Assembly: GCA_949152475.1 (NCBI GenBank)
Contig: OX424556.1
Span: 58,052,451-58,116,450 of the forward strand
Source of the DNA: Terebella lapidaria
Lineage: Eukaryota; Annelida; Polychaeta; Terebellida; Terebellidae
DNA length: 64,000 nucleotides
Reading direction: 5' to 3'
How positions within the stretch are numbered: the stretch's first letter is position 1; the number at the start of each line of letters is the position of its first letter. Under the pieces are notes generated by a model. The model made no database searches. It saw only the letters and a program-made list of their open reading frames with translations, and had not been told where the DNA came from. A program made the position numbers and the translations under genes. This document shows, piece after piece, positions 10,601-20,145 of this stretch.

Positions 10601-12123
10601 CTACCAAGCCGGACCCAGCTGGTCGGACTGTCGTACAAACTGTGTTACCAGCGGCATTACGAACGGTGGTTCTACACCAACTCCACGACCTCAAGGTCGT
10701 AGGCCACCTCGGAATACAACGGACTGTTGAGAGAGTAAAGCGCCGGTTTTACTGGCCAGGTCTCGCCTTGGATGTTGCCCGCTGGTGCGCCCGCTGCCCG
10801 CAGTGTGTGTCACGGAAAGGAAAACCAGCGCCCAAGAAATCGCCTCTAACGCAACTACCAACTGGGGCGCCATTTGATCGTATTGCCATGGATATCTTAG
10901 ATACCCATAAAGTTACCGGACGAGGTCACAGGTACATTCTTGTCATATCGGACTACTTTTCAAAGTACACGGACGCATTCCCGCTCCGCCGCCATACGGC
11001 CAAAAATGTCGCCGATGTTCTGGTGAATCGTTGGATCGTGTACCACGGGGTACCGAAAGCCATACACAGCGACCAAGGAACGGAATTTGAGTCGTCGTTA
11101 TTTCGGAGCATTGTACGCCTCCTGGGTGCCAAGAAAATTCGGACCACGCCCTACCGCCCACAAAGTGATGGTCAAGTCGAACGATTCAATCGGACTTTGT
11201 TGAATATGTTGAGTGCATTCGTCAGTGATCGTGGGAATGACTGGGATCTGCACTTACCATATGTACTCATGGCGTACCGCACCTCGGTGCATTCTTCTAC
11301 TGGGTGTACACCACACCTGATGGTATACGGACATGAATGCAATTTGCCTGTGGACTTGATGTTTCCTACGTACGACCCAGAACCGCTACCTCCATGCGGA
11401 CCTGAATACGTCGAGTATCTCCGAACTGCTATCAGAGCTGCCCATGGGTTTGCGCAAGATCATCTGCAAAAAGCTGCAACCCGCCAGAAAATGGGGTATG
11501 ACGCACATGCAAAATCTCGCCCTCAGTTCCAGCCGGGAGAGTTGGTACGGTACTACTATCTGCCCCTCACTCAGAACAACAAATTCGCCCGACCCTGGAC
11601 CGGACCCTGGAGAGTCCTGGAACGCGTTACTGAGGTAGACTATCGAATTGCTCTAGTTTCCAATCCACGAAATACTAGAGTCGTCCATCTGGACGTCATT
11701 AAACCATACGAAGGCGACGCACAGTTGCTGAACCTTCAACCTCAAGTCGGATCGCCACCTGAGTCGTCAAGTAGCACAGGCTCCAAGACCGAACCATCCA
11801 ACGATCCCCTGGAGCTCCTCAAGGAATTCCTCTACCCTTGGGACGTCACCGTACAAGGCAAATCGTCAGATACAGATCGGACTACCGAGACTGATACTTC
11901 GTCATCACTCGCCAGTCGGAGAAGCCACACATCCGGACCGCGACGCCGTCGCCAGAAGCGAAAATCGCGCAAGTCGAACTCTAGCGCTTCACAGCGAGCG
12001 CCAAAACCCCGCGGACCCAAACCCGCGATTGCTACGGACTCATCAACAAGCGAGGCTACGCCCCAGCCTGCTCCGTACAATCGACCCAGACGCACGATTC
12101 GCCGCCCAGCCCGGTTCAGATAA
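7672..12123 (+). CDS. pol: Pol polyprotein of Gypsy A
   Basis: A 1483-codon reading frame with all Ty3/Gypsy Pol domains in order. An aspartic protease is marked by DSGAQVSVL near residue 144. Reverse transcriptase covers about residues 430-620, with the catalytic YLDDVIAYG near 571. RNase H has DTDASGYAIGGAL near 719 and TYRELLAVVE further on. Integrase has an HHCC zinc-binding start near 1002-1040 (HQLHDLKVVGH, then CARCPQC). Its DDE core has Asp near 1073, Asp in SDQGTEFE near 1133 and Glu in DGQVERFNR near 1169. A GPY/F-like module (WTGPWRVLERV) follows. The C-terminal tail is rich in Arg, Lys and Ser, with a run of basic residues near 1425-1440, perhaps a nuclear-targeting or DNA-binding tail. 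The first codon of the frame is GTG, so the true junction with Gag is not settled. Confidence 0.95.
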   Translation: MVVSTATNTTPPKLAPTPRALPLREGVCAKCASSTSGTESLNEGVSEPLPRRPSRTNRHEGVSTRTTGDTGTDSMSEIEWVSDDGGFYAFPSGPETKSGRLKLPLLLPEEDLDGPIVISRSLAAHECWKLPVHVGERTFKAVMDSGAQVSVLRKDMMRHVSVEQRTLRPTMATIRDVNGDSSPIDGLLDLTIKVGTKEMTVTFCVAAIHDEMILGMNFFRQTKAIVNYGDGTVEINKEILFAYKDFEANVVRMAVRRAVTVPPRSEAIVELVPTSKVRMRQHPRLIQPMTNFPEETDLIMGRTLTSLNRKCVKVTVVNPADTGVTLTRSDPIAIASPVDSIVGALPKSGEEPEVLHTNVNHYEDLPPHLREMVDRAGLAPEQQRCCANLVYRYRDTFMCPDGQLGRTHVVQHRIDTGTSAPIRQRQRRVPQAQQHIIDEEVDKMLRLGCIKPSESPWSSQVVLVRKKNGQVRFCVDYRLHVTRKDSYPLPNIQDTHDALAGANYFSALDLASGYWQVEVDPTDRPKTAFATRKGLYQFRVMPFGLSNAPATFECLMETILRGYLWTRCMCYLDDVIAYGRTFDQALANLEAVLDRIRTAGLRLQPKKCELFQREILYLGFIVSGQGIRVDPNKVKAIREWPTPCEITDVRAFLGFANYHRRFIKDYAEIAEPLVSLTWGECRFTWGSPQRNAFRRLQNALIKAPKLAHPSQDADDYFILDTDASGYAIGGALSQHVNGKEIPIGFASKTLSRTQRNYCTTYRELLAVVEMIQHYRHYLWGRRFLLRTDHSSLRWLKNYNDADGMLARWLAKLQQYDFRIEHRPGKLQGNADGLSRCHSCKHSDCPGRLVVPPTDPETSSGELPVRRITVVPVGPEKDLLDSDTMTSPVLSRMISIRQAARVRALDVKLNGQEWLSDYSTADIVAAQQVDPSVGVVRQWVLNGTKPTSKEVARYGEEVKTLVSRWTLLALQDGVLIRTTKPDPAGRTVVQTVLPAALRTVVLHQLHDLKVVGHLGIQRTVERVKRRFYWPGLALDVARWCARCPQCVSRKGKPAPKKSPLTQLPTGAPFDRIAMDILDTHKVTGRGHRYILVISDYFSKYTDAFPLRRHTAKNVADVLVNRWIVYHGVPKAIHSDQGTEFESSLFRSIVRLLGAKKIRTTPYRPQSDGQVERFNRTLLNMLSAFVSDRGNDWDLHLPYVLMAYRTSVHSSTGCTPHLMVYGHECNLPVDLMFPTYDPEPLPPCGPEYVEYLRTAIRAAHGFAQDHLQKAATRQKMGYDAHAKSRPQFQPGELVRYYYLPLTQNNKFARPWTGPWRVLERVTEVDYRIALVSNPRNTRVVHLDVIKPYEGDAQLLNLQPQVGSPPESSSSTGSKTEPSNDPLELLKEFLYPWDVTVQGKSSDTDRTTETDTSSSLASRRSHTSGPRRRRQKRKSRKSNSSASQRAPKPRGPKPAIATDSSTSEATPQPAPYNRPRRTIRRPARFR

Positions 12124-13571
12124 CCACGGCTGTGCCAAGGGACTGATCTCTATGATGATGAATAAATGCCTGTCTATTGGACTATGATGTCATATCACCT
12201 CAAAATATATTTATAATATAATAATATTATGTACATATTCATTTCAATAACCATTTTTATGTACTGATGTCAGTGAGGCAATTTTCATATATAATATTGA
12301 TATGACGTTATAATATTGATGCTGGTTACGATGCTATAATGTGGTATATGTGTGTTATGCATTGCATATAACTTCGTACTTCTCCATACCATCTCGCACC
12401 TGTTGCGCATTACCTAAATATTGCATGACTAACAATTCCACCCATGTGTCAGCCGTCATGTCCTGCCGTGAGTAAGATCACTTTGTCGCGGACGAGGTGA
12501 GAGGATAGCCGTCTCCCGAGCAAGCGTCTGATAAGAGCCTCTGCTCCCCCTACGCACAATTCAGGGGAATGCCCTCCGGAGCAGGATTCAGTTATGAACA
12601 AACCTCTGCTTTCCAACGCGCGATCTGTCATCACATTCATTGAAAATTATGCAACGCGCCACGGCAGGGCCGCCCAGATCACCCCATCACCCCTCATGAT
12701 AATATCAGCGGTTCCATTATCTACGGCACTAGATGAAAATGAACGGACTGAGCAAACTTCTGTGAGCTTGGTATTTATACCTCAGAATATGTACGGACAG
12801 TGATCATCTGTTATAAACAAGTTGGTCAAAAGTTTATTGTGTGCTAATTGTGCAGATAAGGAACGGACTAATTGGAAGAGTTCACACGGAAAAGCATGAA
12901 GTGCAAATAAACACTGAAGCCGCCCGCGGCACCTCCATATAAACATTCCCAGTTAACTTCAATAGAGAGTGGAAGCAAGTTAAAGGTGCAGTAATTTTGA
13001 CTGTATGCTAGACGGACAGTGAAATGATTGGATTGCGTTATCCAGAAGTTTGTGTCGGACTATGGGAAAATAGAGCAGCTGTGTGCTAACCTACTGCCCC
13101 GCTTGACTGGTGTGATGAACCAGAGCTTTGATGTACATGCGTTGCCTAGGTGATGGACCGCCCCCTCTTCGCAAGACTGAGAGCCGAGATGGATCAAGCG
13201 AACGTAAAAAGACGTATAAGACAATAGACAGAGCGCACCCCCGGTTGTGGAAAACCGCAAAAGACACTGTCAGCACTTTGTGTGTGTACGGATGCCAGAT
13301 AAGCAGGAAAGTTTTAGAAGCGGATCATTCTGGCTGCGGACACTGGAGAGTTAACATCTAGCAGAAAAGTGTTGATACTACAGTGATCTTGAGAGACAAT
13401 CAGACACTACTTTGAATATATATACTTCGTACGGCAATAGCACGCAATAGCAAAGACTATTGAATAACATTTTACGAACTTTGTGTGTGAATAATCCTGG
13501 TACGCACCTTGTATTAGGATAAAAGTCGGACTAGTGAGTGTGGGCTCACGCCAGTGAGCGAAGTTCGAACC
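12124..13571 (+). other. Spacer between pol and ORF3 in Gypsy A
   Basis: About 1.4 kb with no convincing coding sequence. The first 300 bases are AT-rich and the rest is mixed. It is clearly similar to the matching part of copy B (31472-32936, minus strand), for example around a GC-rich block at about 12465-12580. It could hold a splice acceptor or internal promoter for ORF3, but I see no decisive signal. Confidence 0.6.
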
Positions 13572-16549
13572 ATGTCGTCTTCCGACAAGGAGAGAGATAA
13601 GCCACCGGACAAGAAGACGGCATCTGATGCCGATAACAACGAACTGCCACTTGCCGTGAGAATAGTGGAGGCTGGGGATGAGCCGGAACATCCCATCGTA
13701 CTTGGAGAATCGGCGACAGCCGACAGCGCACCGGGAACAGTTTCCCCTACCTCGGACCCGATCACGATATCGGATACAGAAACGGCCTCTGGGGCCGAAA
13801 CGGACATTCGAAAGAAAGTGATAGCGAAACTCGCTCAACGTGGAGAGCGTCATACGCCGAGTCCATCATCGGACTCGATGTCGGACTTGAGTGCGCCTGA
13901 CTTCCAGCGCCTGGAAGAAGGCGGGAAAATTGTCGAGCAAGCCATGGCTGCTAGAGACGCAGCTAAAGCCACGGCTAGTGTTACTTCGGACTCCGGACCA
14001 AAACAAATGATGGCTACTCCGCCAGTGACAGCCACACGACCGACCGCCGTGTCGGCTACTTCGCCTGCTTCAGCCAAACCGGCCAAGCCCGTACGACCTC
14101 TCGCGTTGCTCCCGCACGCGACGACATCGCGAGGATATTGCTCGACCTATACGGGCAAACGGAACGGAGTTATGGGGATTTCTTAGGGGGAATAAAGCTG
14201 AAAACGCCCCACAACCACAGTTTAAGCCAAAAGTGCGGTCTTATGGGGATTTTTTCAGGACTTATGGGGAAAGTTAAGATAGGAAATTTAACATTGGGTC
14301 CGCCCGTAACGCCCATCCGTTCACCCGTCCGGACTTATTCCGGACTCAAGGAAACCATGAGTCGCGGGACCTACGACAACGGACTTATCGCCGTCAAGTT
14401 GACGAGTTGATGGAGCTCGTACCTCGTCCCCCCACACCCCACGGGACGAGTCCAATCGACTGGAACGCGGTTCCACTCTACGACCGGAACCGGCAAGCAG
14501 GATATGGACATGTCCATGATTTCTCCGTACCGTCGACACTGACAGAGACTCAGTACCTGACTCTGATGCCGCTACGCCTCGGAACATGAGGATTCGACTG
14601 CCCCTTCTGTACCAGTGAGGAGGAGTCAGAACACGAACGGACCTGGCCCACGGTGCCTCGCCGGGCCCCACTTCGGACCCCACAGGAGCTGGATGCTCAT
14701 GTTCTGGCGTACCAGATGCCATTCGTGCAGTTCTTTGTGTGCCCCGCACGGGACGGGTACATGACCCTGACGCTTTCGGACATGATACAGCATATCTCGA
14801 CGCCCACGGCGAGTCACGCGGACCGGTTCCCCATCTTCCAACGGGGATCACTAATGGCCACAGAGAACATGGTTACTCGTTTCGCCAAGCGATGTGGGGT
14901 TGACATGCAACCCAATCCGAACTATCGGCCACCACGCGTACCAGCGCACGTGCCCATCTTCCGACGGACGCCGGACTCAGTACTCACTTTCGGCATCTGG
15001 GCGATGGCGCCCGCGGTGATGTCACAGTACCCACCAAATACCGCACCAGAGGTCCAACTGGTACTGGACCGTATCGAGTACGCCCAACTAAAAACGAGGG
15101 CCAAGGAAGCCAAAGTCGAACGGTACGCGATATCCAACTGATCAACCGTCACGTCCGCTACCGAAAGCCGGGAGCTTTCTATTTCGACCGTCCTGTTGTA
15201 TATCGGACCTCGGCCATGAAGGCCGCTGAATCTCGGACCTCGGCTTCACCAGCTACAGGAGTTTCAACTCCCGCACGGAGTTCGCCCTCGGGGGCGATAC
15301 CTAAGAGTCGGACTGTTGAGAGGCCTACAGTGCCTAATGTTACGGACTATAGAGTTCGGGAGGGACTTGTGCCACCCCCGGACGAATATCCGCCCCTGCC
15401 AAGTCGACCCACGGTCGAGACAGACGCGGCTGAATCTTCGGACTCAGTTAAAACTTCGGACCCAGCCGAACCCATAGAAACGGCTAAGATTACGGACTCT
15501 GTGGATAGGGAGCCTTCCCCAAGGACGGCTTCTCAAACCCCAGTTACGGACATTGAGTCGCCAATGGAGTGCGACCAGCCGCCACCACTTCGGACGATCG
15601 AGGATGAGCCAGAACCTCGACAACGTCGAACACCCGACAGCAGGCCGGGCTCCCCCATGGAGCCGTCTCGCGGCCTAATCACTTTCGGACCACCTCCTCC
15701 GTACTTGGATTACGAGGAGGAGTTGTTGCCCCCGACGACCACCTTGGTCACACGAGCCAACGACCCGGACAGGCCTCGGCTAAGAATGGAGGTCCTGGAG
15801 GACCAGGATCCATTACCTCGCGACCTGGAGGTCAACTTCGGACTTCACGGATCTGGTGAGTTCGGTGCGGACTACCAGCTACTTCGCCAGCACGGGCAAG
15901 GTTGATCGAACGGACTCTACCCGGACTACAAGTCCTCCCCGGAATTAACCCGGACTTCGCCGAACTCTACCAGGACGACAACACACGTCGTCTTCCCGCC
16001 GGACTCGGACCGCATCAGTCCTACTGGATGGAACAAATCACCCAGGCTGCGACGGATGCGGACCCTTTGTTGCTTGCGGAGGATGCTGAGCATCACCTCC
16101 CGTCGTTGGCACTGGCCAGCGCGGACGACCTGGCGCTTCAACATCTGCGAGCCATCCGCCGCGGATACGTACTTGCCATGGACGCACACATCCGCCAGGC
16201 GGAGTATAACGCCATGTCCCTCGGATTTGGGATGGGGTCGCTACACGAGCGACAGACCCCGACAGCCCCGCACCCTCTCCTGGAGGAGAACCGACGACTC
16301 CGGGAGGAGCTCCGCACCGCGGGACAAATAAACTCGGACTTACGGGAAGAGGTACAGGAGCTTAGAGCCCGCCTCTCTACGACTTCGTCTTCGTCGCCGG
16401 AACCTCAGGGAATCCCTGACGAACTTTGGACGACGATTGTGGCGGTTCTACCGCACTTGCCGGCCGACGACCAAAGGCGGCTGACGCAACAGGCATCGCC
16501 AGCCGCCCGGCCTCCCGCGTCACGGAGACGCGACCGTCAGTCGGACTAA
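13572..16549 (+). CDS. ORF3 region after pol, unknown protein (not env-like)
   Basis: Coding sequence of about 3 kb in the sense direction, starting MSSSDKERDK at 13572. I do not recognise the family. Seen in order: a Ser/Asp/Pro-rich N-terminus with two blocks shared with copy B (LPLAVRIVEAGDEPEHPIVL and AKLAQRGERHTPSPSSDSMS); a central part with a Cys pair (CPFC) and, downstream, HVLAYQMPFVQFFVCPARDG, a possible zinc-binding arrangement; a block with MQPNPNYRPPRVPAHVP; a long acidic and proline-rich linker; and a C-terminal helix with heptad-like Leu/Glu/Arg pattern (LREELRTAG then LREEVQELRARL), a likely coiled coil. No signal peptide, transmembrane segment or furin-like site was seen, so an envelope role is not supported. 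The frame is not open throughout as it stands. The matching region of B keeps the same layout. Confidence 0.65.
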
Positions 16550-16687
16550 ATTTCGTACCTCAGGGTACAGCACCAGGATAGCTGTGTCCTGTCCATATCG
16601 TACTAATCATACCATATGATATATATGTGTGTAGTTCGAACCAATTAATCCTGGTCATTTTCACATGACGATATTGAACTAAAAGAA

Positions 16688-17788
16688 TTGGTTCCATTCT
16701 GTAAGAAATATTCCAGATGTCTCAAAGTGTCACATATTAATATAAATAGTGTCAGACACAAATTTGATCCTCTGAAAGAGGCTCTTGTCAAAGGATATGT
16801 TGATTTGATGTTTGTTCAAGAAACAAAATTAGACGATTCATTTCCAGTAAATCAATTTCATGTTCCAGGATTCAAACATTATAGATGTGATTATAAGCAT
16901 AATATGGGTGGAATCATGGTGCATGTCCGCAACGATATTGTCCACAAAAGACGTGATGATCTCGAAATCAACACAAATGAAAATGGCAGAGTTGAAAGTA
17001 TTGCCATACAAATAGTTATCAATAATGAAAAATGGCTCTTTGTAAGCCTGTACAAGCAGCCTAAAGTTCCAGATAATTATTTTAGCAATATTGTGGAATC
17101 TATGTATCTGAGCTGCAACAAAGAATTCACCAATATAGTGTTCACTGGTGATTTCAATGTTGATTTCTCTAAATCAGGCCATTGTCTCATTGATTTTTTA
17201 GATATCTATGGTATAAAAAATATTGTGAAAACACCTACATGTTTCAAAAGTTCTAAGCCCACATGTATTGATGTTGTGATGAGCAATGCATATAAGCGCT
17301 TGCAGGGTGTAATAGTATTTGATACTGGTCTCAGTGATTTTCATCATATGGTTTCATTTGCCACCAAAATTCATATTCCATCCAGTAAACCGAAGAAAAT
17401 TGTTTACAGAAGTTTCAAACATTTTGATGAAACTGAATATATTGATGATTTATTTAAGGCACCTTTTCAGGTTGCTGAAATTTTTGATGATGTTGATGAT
17501 GCATATTGGTTTTGCGAATCTTTATTGAGTGAAGTTATTGAGAAACATGCCCCTTGTAAAAGCAAAACCATAAAGCATTCACAAGTGCCGTACATGAATA
17601 GCCAATTACGGCGAGCAATTAACTTCAAAAATATGTTGAGACGAAAATATGAAAAGCACAGGACAAATCAAATCTGGGAAAAATATAGGAAGCAGAGGAA
17701 TCTAGTTGTAAAAGCAAAGCCTTGCAGTATATATGAAAACCAAATGCAAGGTAGAGAAAGATTCCAAAACATTCTGGAAAACAATTAA
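16688..17788 (+). CDS. LINE AP endonuclease domain
   Basis: An endonuclease/exonuclease/phosphatase domain that nicks target DNA to prime reverse transcription. Visible motifs are SHININSVRHKF (metal-site Asn), VQETK (catalytic Glu), FTGDFNVDF (Asp and Asn) and LSDFHHMV (close to the usual SDHxxV end). The reading after about residue 345 turns into an unrelated tail because of a frameshift at about 17715-17735. In the other frame the sequence continues into the RT part. The endonuclease itself looks complete. Confidence 0.85.
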   Translation: MVPFCKKYSRCLKVSHININSVRHKFDPLKEALVKGYVDLMFVQETKLDDSFPVNQFHVPGFKHYRCDYKHNMGGIMVHVRNDIVHKRRDDLEINTNENGRVESIAIQIVINNEKWLFVSLYKQPKVPDNYFSNIVESMYLSCNKEFTNIVFTGDFNVDFSKSGHCLIDFLDIYGIKNIVKTPTCFKSSKPTCIDVVMSNAYKRLQGVIVFDTGLSDFHHMVSFATKIHIPSSKPKKIVYRSFKHFDETEYIDDLFKAPFQVAEIFDDVDDAYWFCESLLSEVIEKHAPCKSKTIKHSQVPYMNSQLRRAINFKNMLRRKYEKHRTNQIWEKYRKQRNLVVKAKPCSIYENQMQGRERFQNILENN

Positions 17789-19625
17789 GCCCCTTATATC
17801 TGATAGATCCGGTGTTGGGAATGACCGAATTATGCTGTCTGAAGAAGAAAATCTCATAACTAATCCTGTGGCTGTTTGCACAACACTTAATGAATTTTAC
17901 AATACTATTGCAAATACTGATAACTCTGTTGCAATTGTCAGAGATGATCTGAATGATGGATGCCAACACGGGGAACATAATATTTATAATATTTTGCGAC
18001 ATTTTGATGATCATCCCAGTATTTTAAAAATACTTGCTTCACGGGATGTCAATAACATATTTGAATTCAAAAAAGTTTCTATTGATGATATTCATAAACA
18101 GTTATGCAAGCTTAATCCTTCCAAATCTACCGGATATGACATGATTCCACCCAAATTATTGAAGTTGGGAGCTGAGGCTCTCTGTATACCTTTTATGTTC
18201 CTAGTCAATGAAAGTATTACATCCGCTACTTTCCCAGCTGCATTGAAATATGCTGATATAATTCCTTTGTTCAAGAAAGGTGATATTCTCTCGAAAGAAA
18301 ATTATAGACCAGTCAGCATTTTGTCAAGTATATCTAAACTGTTTGAAAGAATCCTGTTTGAACAGATCTCTAATTATTTTGAGGGTGAATTTAGTATTTA
18401 TGTATCTGGATTCAGAAAAAGTCATTGTTGTCAAAATGTTCTGACTCGATTTGTTGAAACAGTCAAATGTAAGCTTGATAATAAGGAAGTTGTTGGAACC
18501 GTTATGACAGATTTATCCAAAGCTTTTGATCATTTGCCTCATGATTTGTTGATAGCTAAAATGAATGCTTACGGAGTGAATATTCATTCATGTAACTTAC
18601 TTCTGAGCTATTTTCAGGATAGATTCCACAGAGTAAAAATGATGTCTAATGTTAGCGGGTGGCTACCACTTAATGTTGGAGCACCCCAAGGATCAATATT
18701 GGGGCCTTTCTGTTATAATGTCCATTGTAATGATTTGATGTTTGATATTGAGAATGAATGTGATGTTTTTAATTATGCTGATGATAATACAATATGCTGT
18801 TATGGCAAAAATAATGATGAGGTGAAGACAAAACTACATCATATAATATCTAAATTATTAAGTTGGTTTGATGATAATAACATGAAAGTTAATTGCAACA
18901 AGTTTCAATATATGTTATTTGGAAATGGTTATAACCAAGATGACTCCATTGTAATTGATGGCAACACTATTCGTGCACAAAAAACTGTTAAGCTATTGGG
19001 TGTATATTTTGATGTAAATTTGAATTTTGACTACCATGTGCAAGAAATATGTAAGAAAGCAGGAAGGAAATTGAATGTTTTACGTAGGCTGTCAAGAAAT
19101 CTAAATGAACAAAATAAGATGCTTCTATTTCACTCATTCATATTATCAAACTTTGAATATTGTTCTATTGTGTGGCATTTCTGTAGTAGGGGTAACATGG
19201 CAAAAATTGAAAAACTGCAAAAGCAGGCTTTAATATATGTGTACAATGATCATGATTCTAACTATAGTTCCCTAAGACGTAAAGCAGCTATCCCACTCAT
19301 GTATGTAAGGAGATTGAGGTGTATTTTATTAGAAGTATACAAATGTGTCAATAAGTTAGGACCCAGCTATTTACATGATATGTTCGTATTAAAAAATGTA
19401 CCATACAATAGGCGTAATATATTACAGGTGCAACAACATAAATATAGAACAGTCAAAAATGGATTAAATACGATTATGTATCAGGGGAGTAAACTTTGGA
19501 ATTCGCTTGAAAATGATATCAAAGATGTGGGATCTCTCACGGCCTTTAAAAGGAGAATTAATATGTGGCAGCCACCAGAATGTAATTGTTCATGTTGTGT
19601 TCTATGTCATCTAAAGCAAGTGTAA
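17733..19625 (+). CDS. LINE reverse transcriptase
   Basis: A 630-codon frame with all non-LTR RT blocks. These are LNPSKSTGYDMIPPKLLK, then FKKGDILSKENYRPVSIL, SGFRKSHCCQNVL, motif A in MTDLSKAFDHLPHDLL (catalytic Asp), GAPQGSILGPFCYN, and motif C in FNYADDNTICC with the two catalytic Asp residues. The thumb and C-terminal region (KLLGVYFD, then SKLWNSLENDIK and LTAFKRRINMW) is complete and ends in a Cys-rich tail (CNCSCCVLC). It is one frame away from the endonuclease part; in the family both belong to one ORF2, so this copy carries one frameshift but is otherwise well preserved and therefore recent. Confidence 0.9.
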   Translation: MKTKCKVEKDSKTFWKTIKPLISDRSGVGNDRIMLSEEENLITNPVAVCTTLNEFYNTIANTDNSVAIVRDDLNDGCQHGEHNIYNILRHFDDHPSILKILASRDVNNIFEFKKVSIDDIHKQLCKLNPSKSTGYDMIPPKLLKLGAEALCIPFMFLVNESITSATFPAALKYADIIPLFKKGDILSKENYRPVSILSSISKLFERILFEQISNYFEGEFSIYVSGFRKSHCCQNVLTRFVETVKCKLDNKEVVGTVMTDLSKAFDHLPHDLLIAKMNAYGVNIHSCNLLLSYFQDRFHRVKMMSNVSGWLPLNVGAPQGSILGPFCYNVHCNDLMFDIENECDVFNYADDNTICCYGKNNDEVKTKLHHIISKLLSWFDDNNMKVNCNKFQYMLFGNGYNQDDSIVIDGNTIRAQKTVKLLGVYFDVNLNFDYHVQEICKKAGRKLNVLRRLSRNLNEQNKMLLFHSFILSNFEYCSIVWHFCSRGNMAKIEKLQKQALIYVYNDHDSNYSSLRRKAAIPLMYVRRLRCILLEVYKCVNKLGPSYLHDMFVLKNVPYNRRNILQVQQHKYRTVKNGLNTIMYQGSKLWNSLENDIKDVGSLTAFKRRINMWQPPECNCSCCVLCHLKQV

Positions 19626-19765
19626 ATGTATCATCTTCACTGTATATATCTCATTCCTCATTGTAAATATCTTGTCATGTCGGTTAATAGCTGAATTCAG
19701 CTAATGTTCATGTTATGTGTCTTATCCGACGTTAAATAAAGTTTTATCTTATCTTATCTTATCTT

Positions 19766-20145
19766 GTTTCGGACTTTAAGTTGTGTCCGTTCCGCTAGGG
19801 AGCGTCGAGGAGTATTTTTATCATTCCAATAATATATATGTATATATTTGTGATTCTTTTAACTGTGTCTTTTATTTATGTCTTGATTTGTGTGTTTCAT
19901 CGTCACCTGTCGTTCTTTTAAATGTATTTGTCAAATGTGTTCATATCATCTTAGTGACTGTTGACTGACTGACTAATGACTTTATTTTGACAGTTAGAAT
20001 TTTTATTGTATCCATTGTTTTACCATTGTCTCTCGCGGTGAATGTGTTTCCCTTTAGGACTTTTAGCTTATCATGTTTAGATTTTTGGACAGTTAGGTTT
20101 CGGGGAGGGTAAATTCCCAGGGGGTAATTTGACGAAGGGGTGTTT
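19766..20145 (+). other. 3' tail of Gypsy A before the LTR
   Basis: Non-coding element sequence that resumes after the nested LINE and matches copy B (28233-28600, minus strand). The last bases before the LTR (GACGAAGGGGTGTTT) are a purine-rich stretch shared with B and are a weak candidate for the polypurine tract. Confidence 0.6.

Larger units (their letters stand above)
16664..19765 (+). mobile_element. 5'-truncated LINE nested in Gypsy A
   Basis: The left edge is placed where A stops matching copy B (after a CCTGGTCATTTTCA block) and the right edge where the match resumes (TTTCGGACT). It encodes an AP endonuclease and a reverse transcriptase and ends in a short TTATC tandem tail at about 19744-19764, after AATAAAG. 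No ORF1 is present, so the element is 5'-truncated at or just before the endonuclease. RT and endonuclease motifs fit the Jockey/CR1 group. Base composition is strongly AT-rich, unlike the surrounding GC-rich Gypsy, which also marks the insertion. Confidence 0.88.

Noticed and set aside
13572-16549. Envelope gene
   Set aside because: No signal peptide, transmembrane segment or cleavage site seen; the C-terminus is a soluble-looking coiled coil.
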